DNA of 64,000 bases from Ursus arctos (GCF_023065955.2 NW_026623100.1:65662727-65726726), one strand, 5' to 3'; positions 34,484-46,870 are shown, counted from the first letter of the stretch. Notes: a model not told the origin generated them from the sequence alone. A program made the numbers and translations.

Positions 34484-34812
34484 GAGTTGACCCCTGAACA
34501 ACATGGGTTTGAACTGCACTGGTCTACTTACATGCATATTTTTTTTTATAAATACAGTGCTACAAATGTATTTTCTCTTCCTTATGATTTTCTCAATAAC
34601 ATTTTCTTTCCTCTAGCTTTCCTTACTGTAAGAATATAGTATGTAACATATAAAATTACATGTTAATCAACTGTTTATATTATTGGTAAGGCTTCTAGTC
34701 AACAGCAGGCTATAAGCAGTTGAGTTTTGAGGGAGTCACAAGTTACACACAGATTTTCCACAGCACAGGGAGGTTGGAGCCCCTAACCCCCACGTTGTTC
34801 AAGGGTCAACTG
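34484..34812. mobile_element. Tigger/MER8-type DNA transposon
   Basis: 329-bp element with terminal inverted repeats: 'gagttgacccctgaacaaca' on the left and 'gttgttcaagggtcaactg' on the right, 3 mismatches over 24 bp. A TA target duplication flanks it at 34482-34483 and 34813-34814. It is non-autonomous and lacks a transposase. Confidence 0.9.
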
Positions 34813-34817
34813 TACAA

Positions 34818-35011
34818 CCTTGGTTATCAAACTTTAGCTTGCATCAAAATCATCTGGAGGGCTCTATCAAAACACAGATAGATGGCTGAGCCCTACCCAA
34901 GGAGTTTCTGATTTAAAACATCAAGAGGTGGAACATGAGAACTTGCATTTCCAGCAAGTTTCCTGGTGTTGCTGGTGCTGCTGTTAAGGGAGCCACACTT
35001 TGGAAACACTG
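34818..35011. mobile_element. MER5A-type hAT-Charlie element
   Basis: 'cttggttatcaaactttagc' and 'acactttggaaacactgg' are its inverted ends; 'gcatcaaaatcatctggagg' and 'gagaacttgcatttccagca' are the diagnostic interior. It lies within 6 bp of the Tigger element. Confidence 0.88.
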
Positions 35012-37044
35012 GCTTCACAGACACTGCACATTTCAAAAAAAAAAAAAACAACTGATCATTTTTATCATCTTTAAAGGAAATCAACCCACCACAGACTGTC
35101 CAAATTTTACAATGGTAAGGGAAGGCCAAACACTGCCTAAAAGCAGATCATCCACTGAAGCAGATTCATGGCAATTATATGAGAAAATTTAACTGACAAA
35201 TAGCCAGAAAGATGAGTCAAGCTATAATACTATTCCATGGTGTATGTCAAAATCTACAAAATAATATACAATCATGCCACACCAAGCAAGCACACAACAC
35301 CACTGCTTTCAGGAAGACATGTTTTACAGTAAAAGAGTCAAGGACAAATTAACAAAAAATTTATTTACTCTTGAAATTGTTAGCTATAATGTGTTCTTTA
35401 AAATTAACATTTAAGACTTCCAATTCTTTTCTTGTAGCCACTCATTCCCATCAATCAACAAATTCACTTAACAGATGATAAAACAAAGTGTATTTGAGAA
35501 TACAGTTCCCTAAAAAATTCTCACTCAACTGAGCAGTTTTAAACTCAGTAATTTACTAAAATTCATTAAGAGATCAGGAAAAAATGTTAGAAGAATCCCT
35601 TCAGCAGGAACATTTTTATGGAGCTAAAGTGTTCCAAGGGTAGACATAATGTCAAGGATGGAGATGTTCCCTGAGACCAAAGAAAATGCTGCAAGAGCAA
35701 ACTGTGCCTAACTAGATCACTACTGGAGTTGAAAATCATCATTAAACAGGAAGTTCACAACCTAGAGCAAAGGGTAAGAGCACTCGTATAAAGATATTGC
35801 CTTGTCACCAACAACCCAATAAACAATGCCTGTTACATAGCATAACCTAAAAAAAAAAAAAAAAAGTTGAAATCAGCTCAAGAAAATATGTGTTGGGAGC
35901 TAAAGAAAGTTTAAAACGTCTTGTGTTTAAAAAAAAGAAAAAAAGTCCTGTAAGTTGTAATACCTAAAATAAAAATATCTTAATAAGGAAAAATTTTCAG
36001 AAGATAAAGAAAAAGTGAGGGGAAGTCATATTATAGTGTAAAACTTAGTTATGCTAGAGTTTACCAGGTTAATACTGAATTTATTTTTATTCCCTTAAGT
36101 ATAAATTAACCAACAGAAACAACCTCAAAAGTACAGTCCACATGTTGCTTAATTTATAGAATTATAGAATTATAGAAGATATTACTATTTAGTATTTTTA
36201 TTAGAATATTTTATTGTACAGAGAAATACAAACTATCAAATCCTCTCTGACTTATGATCAACAAGTCCACTACTTTTGAGGGAGGCATATTAAGATAAGA
36301 GCATGGCTGACCTCCTGGAAATCCATCTTAAAGGTTAGGTATAAGCCAGTTTGACTAAGATGCTATTTATGGCTCTGACACTCATTCAGACATCTGCGCA
36401 GACCCTCTTTGAGTACATTTAAAACAGAGAAATTATTTCCCTTAACATATCATTCAATATGCAAAAAATCCATATATTTACCCTCAAACTGCTTCACTCG
36501 CGTGTCAAAGGATAACCTTCCAACAAATCCTAGAACTTGAGAAGTAGTAAATCAATCTTAAGCTTACCTTAGCCAGGCTCATAATTTTCTCTTTGGATTA
36601 TATGCACCCTCAGGCCTCACTCTTCTACTGATCATCCCATTTTTTAAATCTTTTTGAATATAAGAAATGTTTTACTATTTTATGATAAATCATTTATTCA
36701 GCATCCTGTAGAAAAAATAGTCCACAAAAGTTAAACTCTGATTACATGTAAGGTACCAAAACTTAAGTCACTTTTTATGTGCAAAATATACCAAACTTTC
36801 TACCTTGAGAGAAACTACTAAAGACAAAGAACTTCTTCTCGCTGATAATCATCAGTTCACAAATCTGTAACCGTATGGTACAGTAATACAATCTTTTCTC
36901 TTCATTTTAGTTTTCAGGTTTCCTCCCTAAATGTCTACTTGGTCTCATTTTTTCTGGCTAGACATGTTATCTGCATGGCAACAAAAGTCTGCTGCTTCTT
37001 AATTGCTTTGGGTTTAATAAAATGGGGTTAAAAATCAAAGTCAG

Positions 37045-37236
37045 GGGTGCCTGGGTGGCGCAGTTGTTAAGCGTCTGCCTTCGGCTCAGGGCGTGATCCC
37101 AGGGTTCTGGGATCAAGCCCCATATCGGGCTCCTCTGCTGGGAGCCTGCTTCTTCCTCTCCCACTCCCCCTGCTTGTGTTCCCTCTCTCACTGGCTGTCT
37201 CTGTCAAATAAATAAATAAAATCTTAAAAAAAAAAA
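37045..37236 (+). mobile_element. CAN SINE, first of tandem pair
   Basis: Preceded by AAAATCAAAGTCAG at 37031-37044; its 3' copy is cut to AAATCAG before the next SINE. Confidence 0.93.
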
Positions 37237-37242
37237 AAATCA

Positions 37243-37440
37243 GGGGCGCCTGGGTGGCGCAGTCGTTAAGCGTCTGCCTTCGGCTCAGGGCGTGATCCCG
37301 GCGTTCTGGGATCGAGCCCCACATCAGGCTCCTCCCCTGGGAGCCTGCTTCTTCCTCTCCCACTCCCCCTGCCTGTGTTCCCTCTCTCGCTGGCTGTCTC
37401 TCTCTGTCAAATAAATAAATAAAATCTTTAAAAAAAAAAA
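37243..37440 (+). mobile_element. CAN SINE, second of tandem pair
   Basis: Sense copy, followed by AAAATCAAAGTCAG at 37441-37454, the same target as for the first copy. Confidence 0.95.
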
Positions 37441-37940
37441 AAAATCAAAGTCAGTAAGACACTGAGAAAACATCAAGTACTGCAGTGTTGGAAGACTAAT
37501 CCTTAGATAAATGTAGTGTTACTAGTTGGCTGTTAAAATTCTCCACCTTAAAAAAAACTCTACATCATTCTTAAGGTAGAGCAACTATAATTACGTAAGA
37601 AAATAAAATAGAAAAATAATGTATCTTAAAAGGCATAAAGCTTGTATTTCTCACAACACAAAACATCTTAGAAGAGCAAAAAAAAAAAAAAAAAAGAACA
37701 GCAAAGGTATTGCGAATCAGATTCTAACTTCAGGTGCTAAGAAAGTAGTAGTATTTTGGTACTTTTCAACCACTCCCTCCCCTGTAGAGCTGCCACTCTG
37801 CAAGAGCAGTCACCAAGTCTTTACTACTCACCACTACATCCCTGGTACTCACACAAGATGCCCTACACATTTTGTAAAATCTCAATTTTTTTAAATAAAC
37901 AGTAACTGTAAAGGCTTATAGCTTAATTTCCTAGCTTATT

Positions 37941-38133
37941 TTTTTAAAGATTTTATTTATTTATTGGACAGAGAGACACAGCGAGAGGGGGAACACAAGC
38001 AAGGGGAGTGGGAGAGGGAGAAGCAGGCTTCCTGCTGAGCAGGGAGCCCGCTGCAGTGCTTGATCCCAGGACCCTGGGATCATGCCCTGAACTGAAGGCA
38101 GACACTTAATGACTGAGCCACCCAGGCACCCCT
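37941..38133 (-). mobile_element. CAN SINE
   Basis: Antisense copy. Flanks CCTAGCTTAT and CCTAGTTTAT form a short imperfect TSD. Confidence 0.93.
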
Positions 38134-38160
38134 CCTAGTTTATATTTTAAAAAATAACTA

Positions 38161-38200
38161 TGGGGGCGCCTGCGTGGCTCACTCGGTTAAACGTCTATGT
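38161..38200 (+). mobile_element. Orphan CAN SINE head (3' part lost)
   Basis: Only 'gggggcgcctgcgtggctca' and about 18 bp more of the tRNA-like head remain; no middle or tail follows. Confidence 0.75.
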
Positions 38201-38779
38201 TTACTATGCTGAGAATATATCCCCACAAACAAATATATGCAAAAAGATACTAGAGGATTTTTAAAAATTCATATTTATCTGTTAATTTCTGATTTAAGGA
38301 AGGCAAAGGCATTTTTTATAAGACTAAGAATATATAAAGAGGTAGAATAACTTAAACTCACACTTTGTAAGAATAAATGTTCACTAAGCAGTCTCAAACC
38401 AGCAAAATCAAGAGTGAGATACTTTATCATTCTATGCCAAGTGCTAAAATATATGGGACACACTGCAATCTTCGGACAGATTATGAATTTGCTGAATCAT
38501 CTGTTGTTCAGTATTTTATAAAATAGTACACATCAAAAGCAGAAGACTCCTTTTCCTTCCAAGTAAATCAGCCAAGAATTATATATCTAAACCAAAACTG
38601 TTTCCTTTAAATAACACTGTCTGAACAAACTAGTCTGATTCTCTACCACATTCATCTGATTATACCCTAAGTAACAAAAACTTCAATATTTTGAGAATGG
38701 GCTGGATATTTAAAAACAATAGCAAAATATCATTTATTCCTAACTCTACTGGATGTTCTGAGTTAAAAAGTGGAGTCAA

Positions 38780-38972
38780 GGGGCGGCTGGGTGGCGTGGT
38801 CGTTAAGCATCTGCCTTTGGCTCAGGGCGTGATCCCGGCATTCTGGGTTCGAGCCCCGCATCAGGCCCCTCGGCTGGTAGCCTGCTTCTTCCTCTCCCAC
38901 TCCCCCTGCTTGTGTTCCCTCTCTCGCTGGCTGTCTCTCTCTCTGTCAAATAAATAAATAAAATCTTAAAAA
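38780..38972 (+). mobile_element. CAN SINE
   Basis: Exact 15-bp TSD AAAAAGTGGAGTCAA at 38765-38779 and 38973-38987. Confidence 0.95.
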
Positions 38973-39022
38973 AAAAAGTGGAGTCAATATCATTTTGAGT
39001 CAAAAATTACTTCAAATTCCAG

Positions 39023-39140
39023 GGGTGCCTAGCTGGCTCAGTTGGAAAAGCATGCAACTCTTGATTTCAGAGTCACGAGTCTGAGCCCCACATTGGTGGG
39101 TAGAGATCACTTAAATAAATATATATATAAATAATTTTTT
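39023..39140 (+). mobile_element. Short-type CAN SINE with perfect TSD
   Basis: Exact 18-bp TSD AATTACTTCAAATTCCAG at 39005-39022 and 39141-39158. A perfect TSD is notable for the older short form. Confidence 0.95.
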
Positions 39141-39235
39141 AATTACTTCAAATTCCAGTTAAGGTAGTATAGAAAGATCTTTCTGACCCATTCTCTCCAA
39201 AATCACACTAAAACAGTAAGGAAAACAGGAAATAT

Positions 39236-39266
<31 letters not shown>
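39236..39266. repeat. (TAAA)n microsatellite
   Basis: About eight near-perfect TAAA units. Confidence 0.9.
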
Positions 39267-39801
39267 GACATCATAATTCTAATCACAATACAAGAAGACA
39301 AAATAATCTTAGGACCTCAGGGTCCACTGAAGACACCAAAGAGGAGCAAGCCAATTCATGTCTCAGAACCCTGGAGAGGTTTTAAAGCAGGAGGTATCAG
39401 GCACCAGGCAGAAAGGGAAGGCCTGACTAAAGGTTTACATAAGGACACCCCAAGACCTAGCCTCCAACTCACCTAGCCAGATTTTACCACTCCTCAAGGC
39501 TAAGGCAGCAATCTAAAGGTTTATTCTCTAGAAAATATAAAATAGATACACTTCGAATTCAAGAACAAGAGGCTCAATGTAGTGTGGAGAGGAGACTAAA
39601 AACAGGGAGATTAAAAAGCCCTGCCCATGCTTACAGAGCTTGCAAACATCTTTTTAATGACCCATTCTTTATTCTTAATTATGAACATATACCCTGAAAT
39701 TACCAATCATTTGAGAAAGGCCTCTAAATACAGAATAAACCTTGTGATCTCCTTATTTGCTGCAAACAAAAAAATAAATAAAAGATAAAAAAAAAAAAAA
39801 T

Positions 39802-39990
39802 AGGGGCATCTGGGTGGCTCAGTCGGTTAAGTGTCTGCCTTCGGCTCAGGTCATGATCCCGGGGGTCCTGGAATGGAGCCCCACATCAGGCTCCCTGCTC
39901 AGTGGGGAACCTGCTTCTCCCTCTCCCTCTGCCACTGCCCCTGTCTGTACTCTCCTTCTCAAATAAATAAGTAAAATATTTTTTTAAAAA
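39802..39990 (+). mobile_element. CAN SINE
   Basis: Sense copy, 'aggggcatctgggtggctca' to 'aaataaataagtaaaat'. Confidence 0.9.
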
Positions 39991-39999
39991 TTACATAAA

Positions 40000-41140
40000 A
40001 ATAAAATAAAATGAAGAATAAAACAAATGTGGGGGAAGGGCACAGAAAACTTGAAGGAAAAAAAACAGCCAAGAAATAGAAGAAAATGTCAAACAAGCTA
40101 TCTTCCAGGAAAAACATACTGTATTCACGAAAAGAGAACACTTTAAAAGACAAATTTCAAGGAATAAACAAGAAAAAGCTACTAGAAATTTAAAAATATG
40201 ACAGCTGAAATAAAGCCTTCAACAGAAAAGTTAGAAGATAAAATCGAGGATAACTTCCAGAAAGTAAAACAAATGAACAAAGCTGGAAAACGGGAAACTA
40301 CACAATCAATCCAGGAAGTCCAAAAACCAATTAAAAACAGAAAAAAGGGAAGAAAATTATAAGGGGTAAAAATGCAAGAAAAACCCAGAAAGACCCACCA
40401 AATATTTAGAAAAATGGGTTCATTAAGAAAAGATCCCACCAAGATATATCATTGTGAAATTTGTTACCAGGAATTCAAAAAATTTTTTAAACCTAAAAAC
40501 TTCCAGAGACAAACTAGGCCACAAATAACGTATAAAGTATCAGAGTAGTACTGGACTTACTAGCAATATCAGAAACTACAAAACCACACACTAATATTTT
40601 CAAAATCAAGAAGAATTATTTTCAACCTAGAATCCCAATCCTTGTCAAACCTTCATTGAGTGAAAAAGAATTAAGACATTGTCAAAAATGGAAAGTCTCA
40701 AAAAATTTCCTTTGCCGTGCACCTTTTTTTAAAGAAGCTACTAAACCATGAAAGGATCCAAGGCCGTAAACAAAAACAAACAAACAAACAAAATCAGTAT
40801 CACACAGAAGGGGATAACTAAGGAAATTCCCAAGGCAATAGCTAGTTAATGACCAATCCATTACTGAAGCAGGAAGGAGAAAAAATCTAGAAGAGGTGTG
40901 TCCAGGAAGGGGGAAAAAAAAAGATTATCTGTCTGATGATTTGAGTGTACAGATAATCGTTCTGACAGGTTGTTGGAGAATAAGAAGACAATGGGTAAAA
41001 GCAAATTAATCAAAGAGAACTTCTAACTTCAGAGGAGAGGAGAGTCTAACTATTTGGCTTGACAAGGAATATTTACATGGGCATATTAATGGAACCACTA
41101 GAAACCAATTTAACAAAAAGGAGAAAGAGTGGGATGAGAT
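40000..41140 (+). repeat. Old L1/HAL1-like relic
   Basis: A-rich sense sequence with 'gaggataacttccagaaagt', 'ttcaacctagaatcccaatc', 'aagacattgtcaaaaatgga', 'tctcaaaaaatttcctttgc', 'gaagctactaaaccatgaaa', as in old L1/HAL1 ORF1-proximal regions. Family from memory. Confidence 0.55.
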
Positions 41141-41225
41141 TATAAAATGTTAAAATTCTCATTTAATATTAAATCAATGACTCAAGAAATGGCTATATAG
41201 GCATATAATTCGAAAAGAGGTATGT

Positions 41226-41345
41226 AGGGGGCACCTGGCTGGCTCATTCAGTCAGTAGAGTATGAGACTCTTGATCCTGGGGTCGTTGAGTCCAAGCCCC
41301 ACAGTGGGCATAGAGCTTACTTAAAAGATAATAATAATAAATAAA
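41226..41345 (+). mobile_element. Short-type CAN SINE
   Basis: 'gggcacctggctggctcatt' to 'catagagcttacttaaaaga', with an (AAT)n tail. Confidence 0.88.
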
Positions 41346-41465
41346 TATGAAAAAAAGAAAATAAAGGTAGGTAACAGAAGAGCCAGAGGATGCTTCTCAA
41401 GAGCAGGACCGGGGATGGAGAGGGATGGGACAAGAGATTCCTTTCTTTGTTGCTATATATCTTTT

Positions 41466-41652
41466 ATTATTATTATTTTTTAAGATTTTATTTATTTGAC
41501 AGAGAGAAAGAGTAAGAGAGCTCTTGCACAGAGGCACCTGTGCATGAGTGGGGTGTGGGAAGGGCAGAGGGAGAGGGATGTGGCTCTAGGACCCTGGGAT
41601 CATGACCTGAGCCGAAGGCAGACGCTTAACCACTGTGCCACTCAGGTGCCTC
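41466..41652 (-). mobile_element. CAN SINE
   Basis: Antisense copy with a (TTA)n start; the middle has an unusual 'ttgcacagaggcacctgtgc' palindromic patch near 41524-41543. Confidence 0.9.
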
Positions 41653-41732
41653 AGTTACTACAAATATCTTAGCAGTATTTTATTTCAAATATTATATCTC
41701 ACTGATAAAAATTAATTTCAAATACCTTTCAG

Positions 41733-41930
41733 GACACCTGGGTGGCTCAGTCGTTAAGCATCTACCTTCTGCTCAGGTCATGATCCCAGAGTCCTGGGAT
41801 CAAGCCCCGCATCAGGCTCCCTTCTCGGCAGAAAGCCTGCTTCTCCCTCTCCCTTGCCTGGTGCTCCCCCTACTTGTGCTCTGTCAAATAAATAAAATCT
41901 TTTAAAAATAAAAATAAATAAAAAATAAAA
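41733..41930 (+). mobile_element. CAN SINE
   Basis: TSD ACCTTTCAG at 41724-41732 and 41931-41939. Confidence 0.92.
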
Positions 41931-41978
41931 ACCTTTCAGAAAGCACAGTATAAACTGCTATTACAAAAGAGTCAATCA

Positions 41979-42160
41979 GGCACCAGAGGGGCCCAATTGG
42001 TTAAGCATCTGCCTTTGGCTCAGGTCATGATCCCAGAGTCCTGGCACTGAGTCCCACATTGGGCTCCTTGATCAGTGGGGAGCCTGCTTCTTCCTCTGCC
42101 TCTCCCCCTGCTCACGCACGCACTCTCTCCCTCTCTCTCAAATAAATAAACTCTTTTTTA
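41979..42160 (+). mobile_element. CAN SINE, diverged head
   Basis: 'aggcaccagaggggcccaat' head, then a typical body and an 'aaataaataaactctttt' tail. Confidence 0.88.
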
Positions 42161-42164
42161 AAAA

Positions 42165-43595
42165 TGGAAGAAAATCTTCAGGATCTAGGACTAACCAAAG
42201 TTCTTAAGACATCAAAAGCATGATCCATAAAAAGAAAAATTAGACCTCATCAAAATTAAAATTGTGTGCTCTATAAGTGTCCACATGAAGAAAAAGAGAC
42301 AAGCTAAAGACTAGGAGAAAATATTTGCAAAGCACAAATCCAACAAAGGACTAGTATCTAAAATATTATAAGAACTCTCAAAACTCAACAGTAGGGGCGC
42401 CTGGGTGGCGCAGTTGTTAAGCATCTGCCTTCGGCTCAGGGCGTGATCCCTGTGTTCTGGGATGGAGCCCCACATCAGGCTCCTCCACTGGGAGCCTGCT
42501 TCTTCCCCTCCCACTCCCCCTGCTTGTGTTTCCTCTCTCGCTGGCTGTCTCTGTCAAATAAATAAAATAAAAAGCTTTAAAAAAAAAAAAAAACAACTCA
42601 ACAGTAAAAACAATCCAAGAAAATGGGCAACTGACATGAACAGACATTTCATCGGAAGATACATAGATGGTAAATAAGGACATAAAAAGATTTTTCAACA
42701 CCTCTGGCCAGCAGGGAAATCCAAATTAAAACCACAACGAGAGTATCACTACACACATACCAGAATAGCAAAATACAAAATAGTAACACCACCAAATGCT
42801 GGTAAGGATGCAGAGAAACTAGATCACTCACACACTGCTGGTGGGAATGTTAAATAGTACAGACACTCTGAAACAGTTTGGTAGTTTCTTATAAAACTAA
42901 ACATGCAATTACCATATGACCCACTAATTATACTATTGGGCATTTATCCCAGAGAAATGAAACCTTATGATCATATAAAAACCTATACACAAATATTCAT
43001 AGCAGCTTTATTTATAACAGCCGAAAACTGGAATCAGCCGTGACGTTCCTCAACAGGTGAATGATTAAACAAACTGTGGTGAATGCATACCACAGAACAC
43101 TATGCAATAAAAAAGAACTACTGATATACACAACTGGGATGAATCTCTAGAGAATTATGCTAAGTCAATAAAAGCCAATCCCAAAGGTTACATCCTATAT
43201 GATTCCACTTATATAACATTTATGAAATGACAAAACTTTATAAATGAAAAACAAATTCCTGGAGGAAATAAATGGGTGTAGGAGAATAGTTAAAAGAACA
43301 CTAGGGATCCCTGCACCTTGGAACCGTTCAGTATCTTGACAGTGGTGGTGACATTAACCTACACAAGTGATAAAACTATAGAGAATTTAATACATATACA
43401 CACAAATGAAAACAAAACTGAGAAATGGAAATAAGACTGGTGTACCAGGCCAGATGTCAATATTCTGATTGTGATATTATACTAAAGTTTCAAAAAATGT
43501 TTTCATAGGGAGAAACTGGGTAAAGTGTAGAAGGGATCCCTCTGTATTGTAACTACATGTGAATCTACAACTGCCTTAATAAAAATTTCAATTAA
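42165..43595 (+). mobile_element. L1 (L1MA/MB-type) 3' end
   Basis: Sense ORF2 end and 3' UTR: 'tagacctcatcaaaattaaa', 'aagaaaatgggcaactgaca', 'tgctggtaaggatgcagaga', 'atcctatatgattccactta', 'gacagtggtggtgacattaa', and a final 'actgccttaataaaaatttc'. One SINE inside. Stops and shifts throughout. Confidence 0.9.
42394..42594 (+). mobile_element. CAN SINE in L1
   Basis: Exact 12-bp TSD AACTCAACAGTA at 42382-42393 and 42595-42606. Confidence 0.95.
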
Positions 43596-43995
43596 AAAAA
43601 GTCTGCATAAGCACTGCTATTGATATGAAAGAAACAAATTCACACTGTCCTATTCTGATTTTGATACGTTGTACTTTTTGGGTCTCCGGAATACTGATTT
43701 TTCTACTTTCTAATGATTTACAACCTTGGATGCTCTGTTTCTGGGTCATACTGGAAACTCAATGTTCCATCACCAGTTGCTGTTTTCCTCAAAAAACAAA
43801 TTATTTTTCACCTCTGGAAAGAAGGATAAACATCAAGTAATCACTTTTGCTTATAATCCAAAATACTGTTCTCAAAGAAATTTTTTTCTAATTTTTTTCA
43901 AATTTCCCTTCAGGTGAGTTTTCTTCACCAAAAATTTATTCTAACCATCTTTTCAAATTCTTTATCTTATAATCCAAATTTTAAAACTTTATTCC

Positions 43996-44112
43996 AGGGG
44001 CACCTGGCTGGCTCAATAGGTAGAGCATGCAACTCTTGATCTCGGGATTGTAAATTCAAGCATTTGGGTGTAGGGATTACCCAAAAATAGTATCTTAAAA
44101 AAAAAAAAAAGG
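43996..44112 (+). mobile_element. Short-type CAN SINE
   Basis: 'aggggcacctggctggctca' to 'tagggattacccaaaaatag' plus a poly(A) tail. Confidence 0.88.
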
Positions 44113-44817
44113 TATTTTATTAGCCCACAATACTCATCTATTTGGAGGAAGTAAATTTACAAGAATTTTATCAGTCTTTCTGGTTCAGAAAATGTTCTAC
44201 TAACATGCTCTGTAGCTTTAAACGGTTCATTTATGACTGAACCATCTCCATAAGCAATTTTCCCATGCAGATCTCTTTGATCACACAATTTATATTTTAT
44301 GCTAAATAACAGTTTCTAATTTGTAAATCGACACTCAAGCAGCCCTTACACTTCTCTATTAATCACAGCTCCTACCACAGCACTGACTGGGGAAACTGGT
44401 ACTGTTAAACCTGACAGAGATTACCAGTATTTCTCCTATCATTCCTTCTCTTTTACAAACCAAACAGGAGTATTGGTATTTCCTTTGCCACATCTTACAC
44501 ACCATGATTCTGGAAATGAAAGTAATTATCCCTAACATTTTCCATTAGCTCTGCTCTGTTATGCTCTAGGTTTGCAAAGTACAAGTAACCTGAACAAACT
44601 TTTTGATATTTGGTGCTACTTGTTACTCTTACTCACTCCTGCCAAAACAAATACAAAAACAAAGCAGAAAACCACGGCAACTCCACTTTTCAAATAGAAA
44701 CTGATGAGTAGGAAGAATTATCCTTTTTTTTTTTTTCAAACAAAACAATGAAATTCTCTGAGTGAGAAACATGGCCATAGACAGAACTGGATATAGATTC
44801 TAGTCAAAACTCTTTCA

Positions 44818-45017
44818 GGGCACTTGTGTGGCTCAGTCAAGTGTCTGAGTCTTGGTTTTGGCTCGGGTCATGATCTTGTGGTGGTGAGATAGAGCCCAGC
44901 CTTGGGCCCCACACTCAGCAGTCAGCCTACTTTCCCCTCTCCCTCTGTTCCTTCCCCCAACCCTTGCGCATGTGTGCCCTCTCTCTTAAAATAAATAAAA
45001 CCTTTCAAAAAACAAAA
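44818..45017 (+). mobile_element. CAN SINE, old
   Basis: Exact 13-bp TSD CAAAACTCTTTCA at 44805-44817 and 45018-45030. Confidence 0.94.
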
Positions 45018-45327
45018 CAAAACTCTTTCACTAATTAGTCATACAATCTGTTGGAACTTCCTTCACCTCACCAGTGTGTTTCCTGACTCTTAAAATTAAT
45101 TGCAGGATTCTTTCCTGCATTAATATTTCATGATTCTAACATTCCAAGAAGTTCTACATAGATAACACACAACAAAAAGACAAACCTGTCTTCAGTATCT
45201 GAAAGTACAGACCAATGACACTAAAGTGTGGTAAAATACCATAAAAGATCCTCTTGACTCAATGACCACCGGTTAACAGTAGCTATCACATGGAACAGTG
45301 AGGGGCTATCTGTGATCAAATGCTCTT

Positions 45328-45469
45328 TTTTTTTTTTTTTAAGATTTTATTTTATTTATTTGACAGAGACAGCCAGCGAGAGAGGGAACACAAGCAGGGG
45401 GAGTGGGAGAGGAAGAAGCAGGCTCCCAGCAGAGGAGCCTGATGCGGGGCTCAACCCCAGAATGCTGGG
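45328..45469 (-). mobile_element. 5'-truncated CAN SINE
   Basis: Antisense copy that stops just past the B-box region; the first 50 or so bases, including the A box, are absent. Exact 17-bp TSD TGTGATCAAATGCTCTT at 45311-45327 and 45470-45486 shows it inserted in this truncated form. Confidence 0.95.
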
Positions 45470-45529
45470 TGTGATCAAATGCTCTTAACAGGGAATTGGG
45501 TCAAGTGTTGGGTAGTTCTGTTTTTTGGA

Positions 45530-46870
45530 TTCTTAGTAAAATATACATAACATAAAATTTACCTTATTAAACTATGGTAAAAATATACATAACACTTACC
45601 ATGTTAACAAGTTTTAAGTGCATTAAATATATTCACACTGTTATGCAACAGCTCTCCAGTACTTTTTCATCTTACAAAACTGGAACTCTATACCCATTAA
45701 ACAACTCCCTATTTCCCCCTTCCCCCACTCCCTGGGGGACTATCATTCTACCTTCCATCATTCTACTTTGTTTCTATGAATCTGACTTTAGATACCTCAT
45801 ATAAATGCAATCATACAGTGAAAATTTGCCTTTTTGTGCATTTCAACTATTCTTAAGCATATAATTCAGTGGTATTATTTTCTAATTATTATACAATCAT
45901 CACCAATATCCATCTCCCCAAACTGAAACTCAGTACCATTAAGCAATAATTCCCCCATTAACTGAAAATCTGTACAAATTAAGCAATAACTCCCCATTAC
46001 CCAGTCCCCAGGCCCTGGTAACCACTATTTTACTTTCTCTATGAATTTGCCTATTCTAGGTACCTCATATAAATGATTTCACATAGTATTTGTCCTTTTT
46101 TTTTTTTTCAGTCTGGCTTGTTTCATTTATTATTTTTTTTTAAGATTTTATTTATTTATCTATTTATTTGACAGACAGCGAGAGAGGGAACACAAGCAGG
46201 GGGCGTGGGAGAGGAAGAAGCAGGCTCCCAGCGGAGGAGCCTGATGCAGGGCTCGATTCCAGGACCCCAGGATCACACCGTGAGCCAAAGGCAGACGGGT
46301 AAGGACTGAGCCACCCAGGCGCCCCTGGCTTGTTTCATTTAGCACAGTGTTTTCAAGGTCCAGCCATGTTGTAGCATATACCAGAATTTCATTCATTTTT
46401 AAGGCTGAGTGATATTCCACTCTATGTATACAATACTGCATCTTGTGTGTCCATTCACGTGGACATTTGGGTTGTTTCCACCATTTGGCTATTATGAATA
46501 ATGCCGCTAAATAATAAGTGTTGGTGAGAATGTGGAGAAATTGGAACACTGTGCGGTAATAGTGGGAATGTAAAACAGTGCAGCCACTGTGGAAAATATG
46601 GTAGTTTCTCAAAAACTTAAAAATAGAATTACCACATGACCCAGCAATTCCACTTCTGGGTCTATACCCAAAAGAACTGAAAGAACTTGAACAGGTAATT
46701 GTGTAACAAAGTTCATTTGTGATAAGTCAGTCATCCGAATGGTAACATCTCATAGTGGTTTTGACTGGCATTTCCCTAATGATTAGTGATATTAAACATC
46801 TTTTCATGTGCTTACTAGCCATTTGTATATCTTCCTTGGGAAAAATGTCTGGATAGTTCTTAATCAATCC
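45530..46870 (-). mobile_element. Old L1 3' end with internal inversion
   Basis: Antisense from the 3' UTR ('ggtaaccactattttacttt') through 'gggttgtttccaccatttgg' to 46508, then a sense piece 46509-46716, then antisense again ('tggcatttccctaatgatta', 'agccatttgtatatcttcct') to about 46870. A SINE sits at 46130-46325. Confidence 0.88.
46130..46325 (-). mobile_element. CAN SINE in L1
   Basis: Exact 16-bp TSD TGGCTTGTTTCATTTA at 46114-46129 and 46326-46341. Confidence 0.96.

Noticed and set aside
46160..46612. 150-codon minus-strand frame
   Set aside because: It runs through the head of a SINE, antisense L1 and the inverted L1 piece; no single gene explains it.
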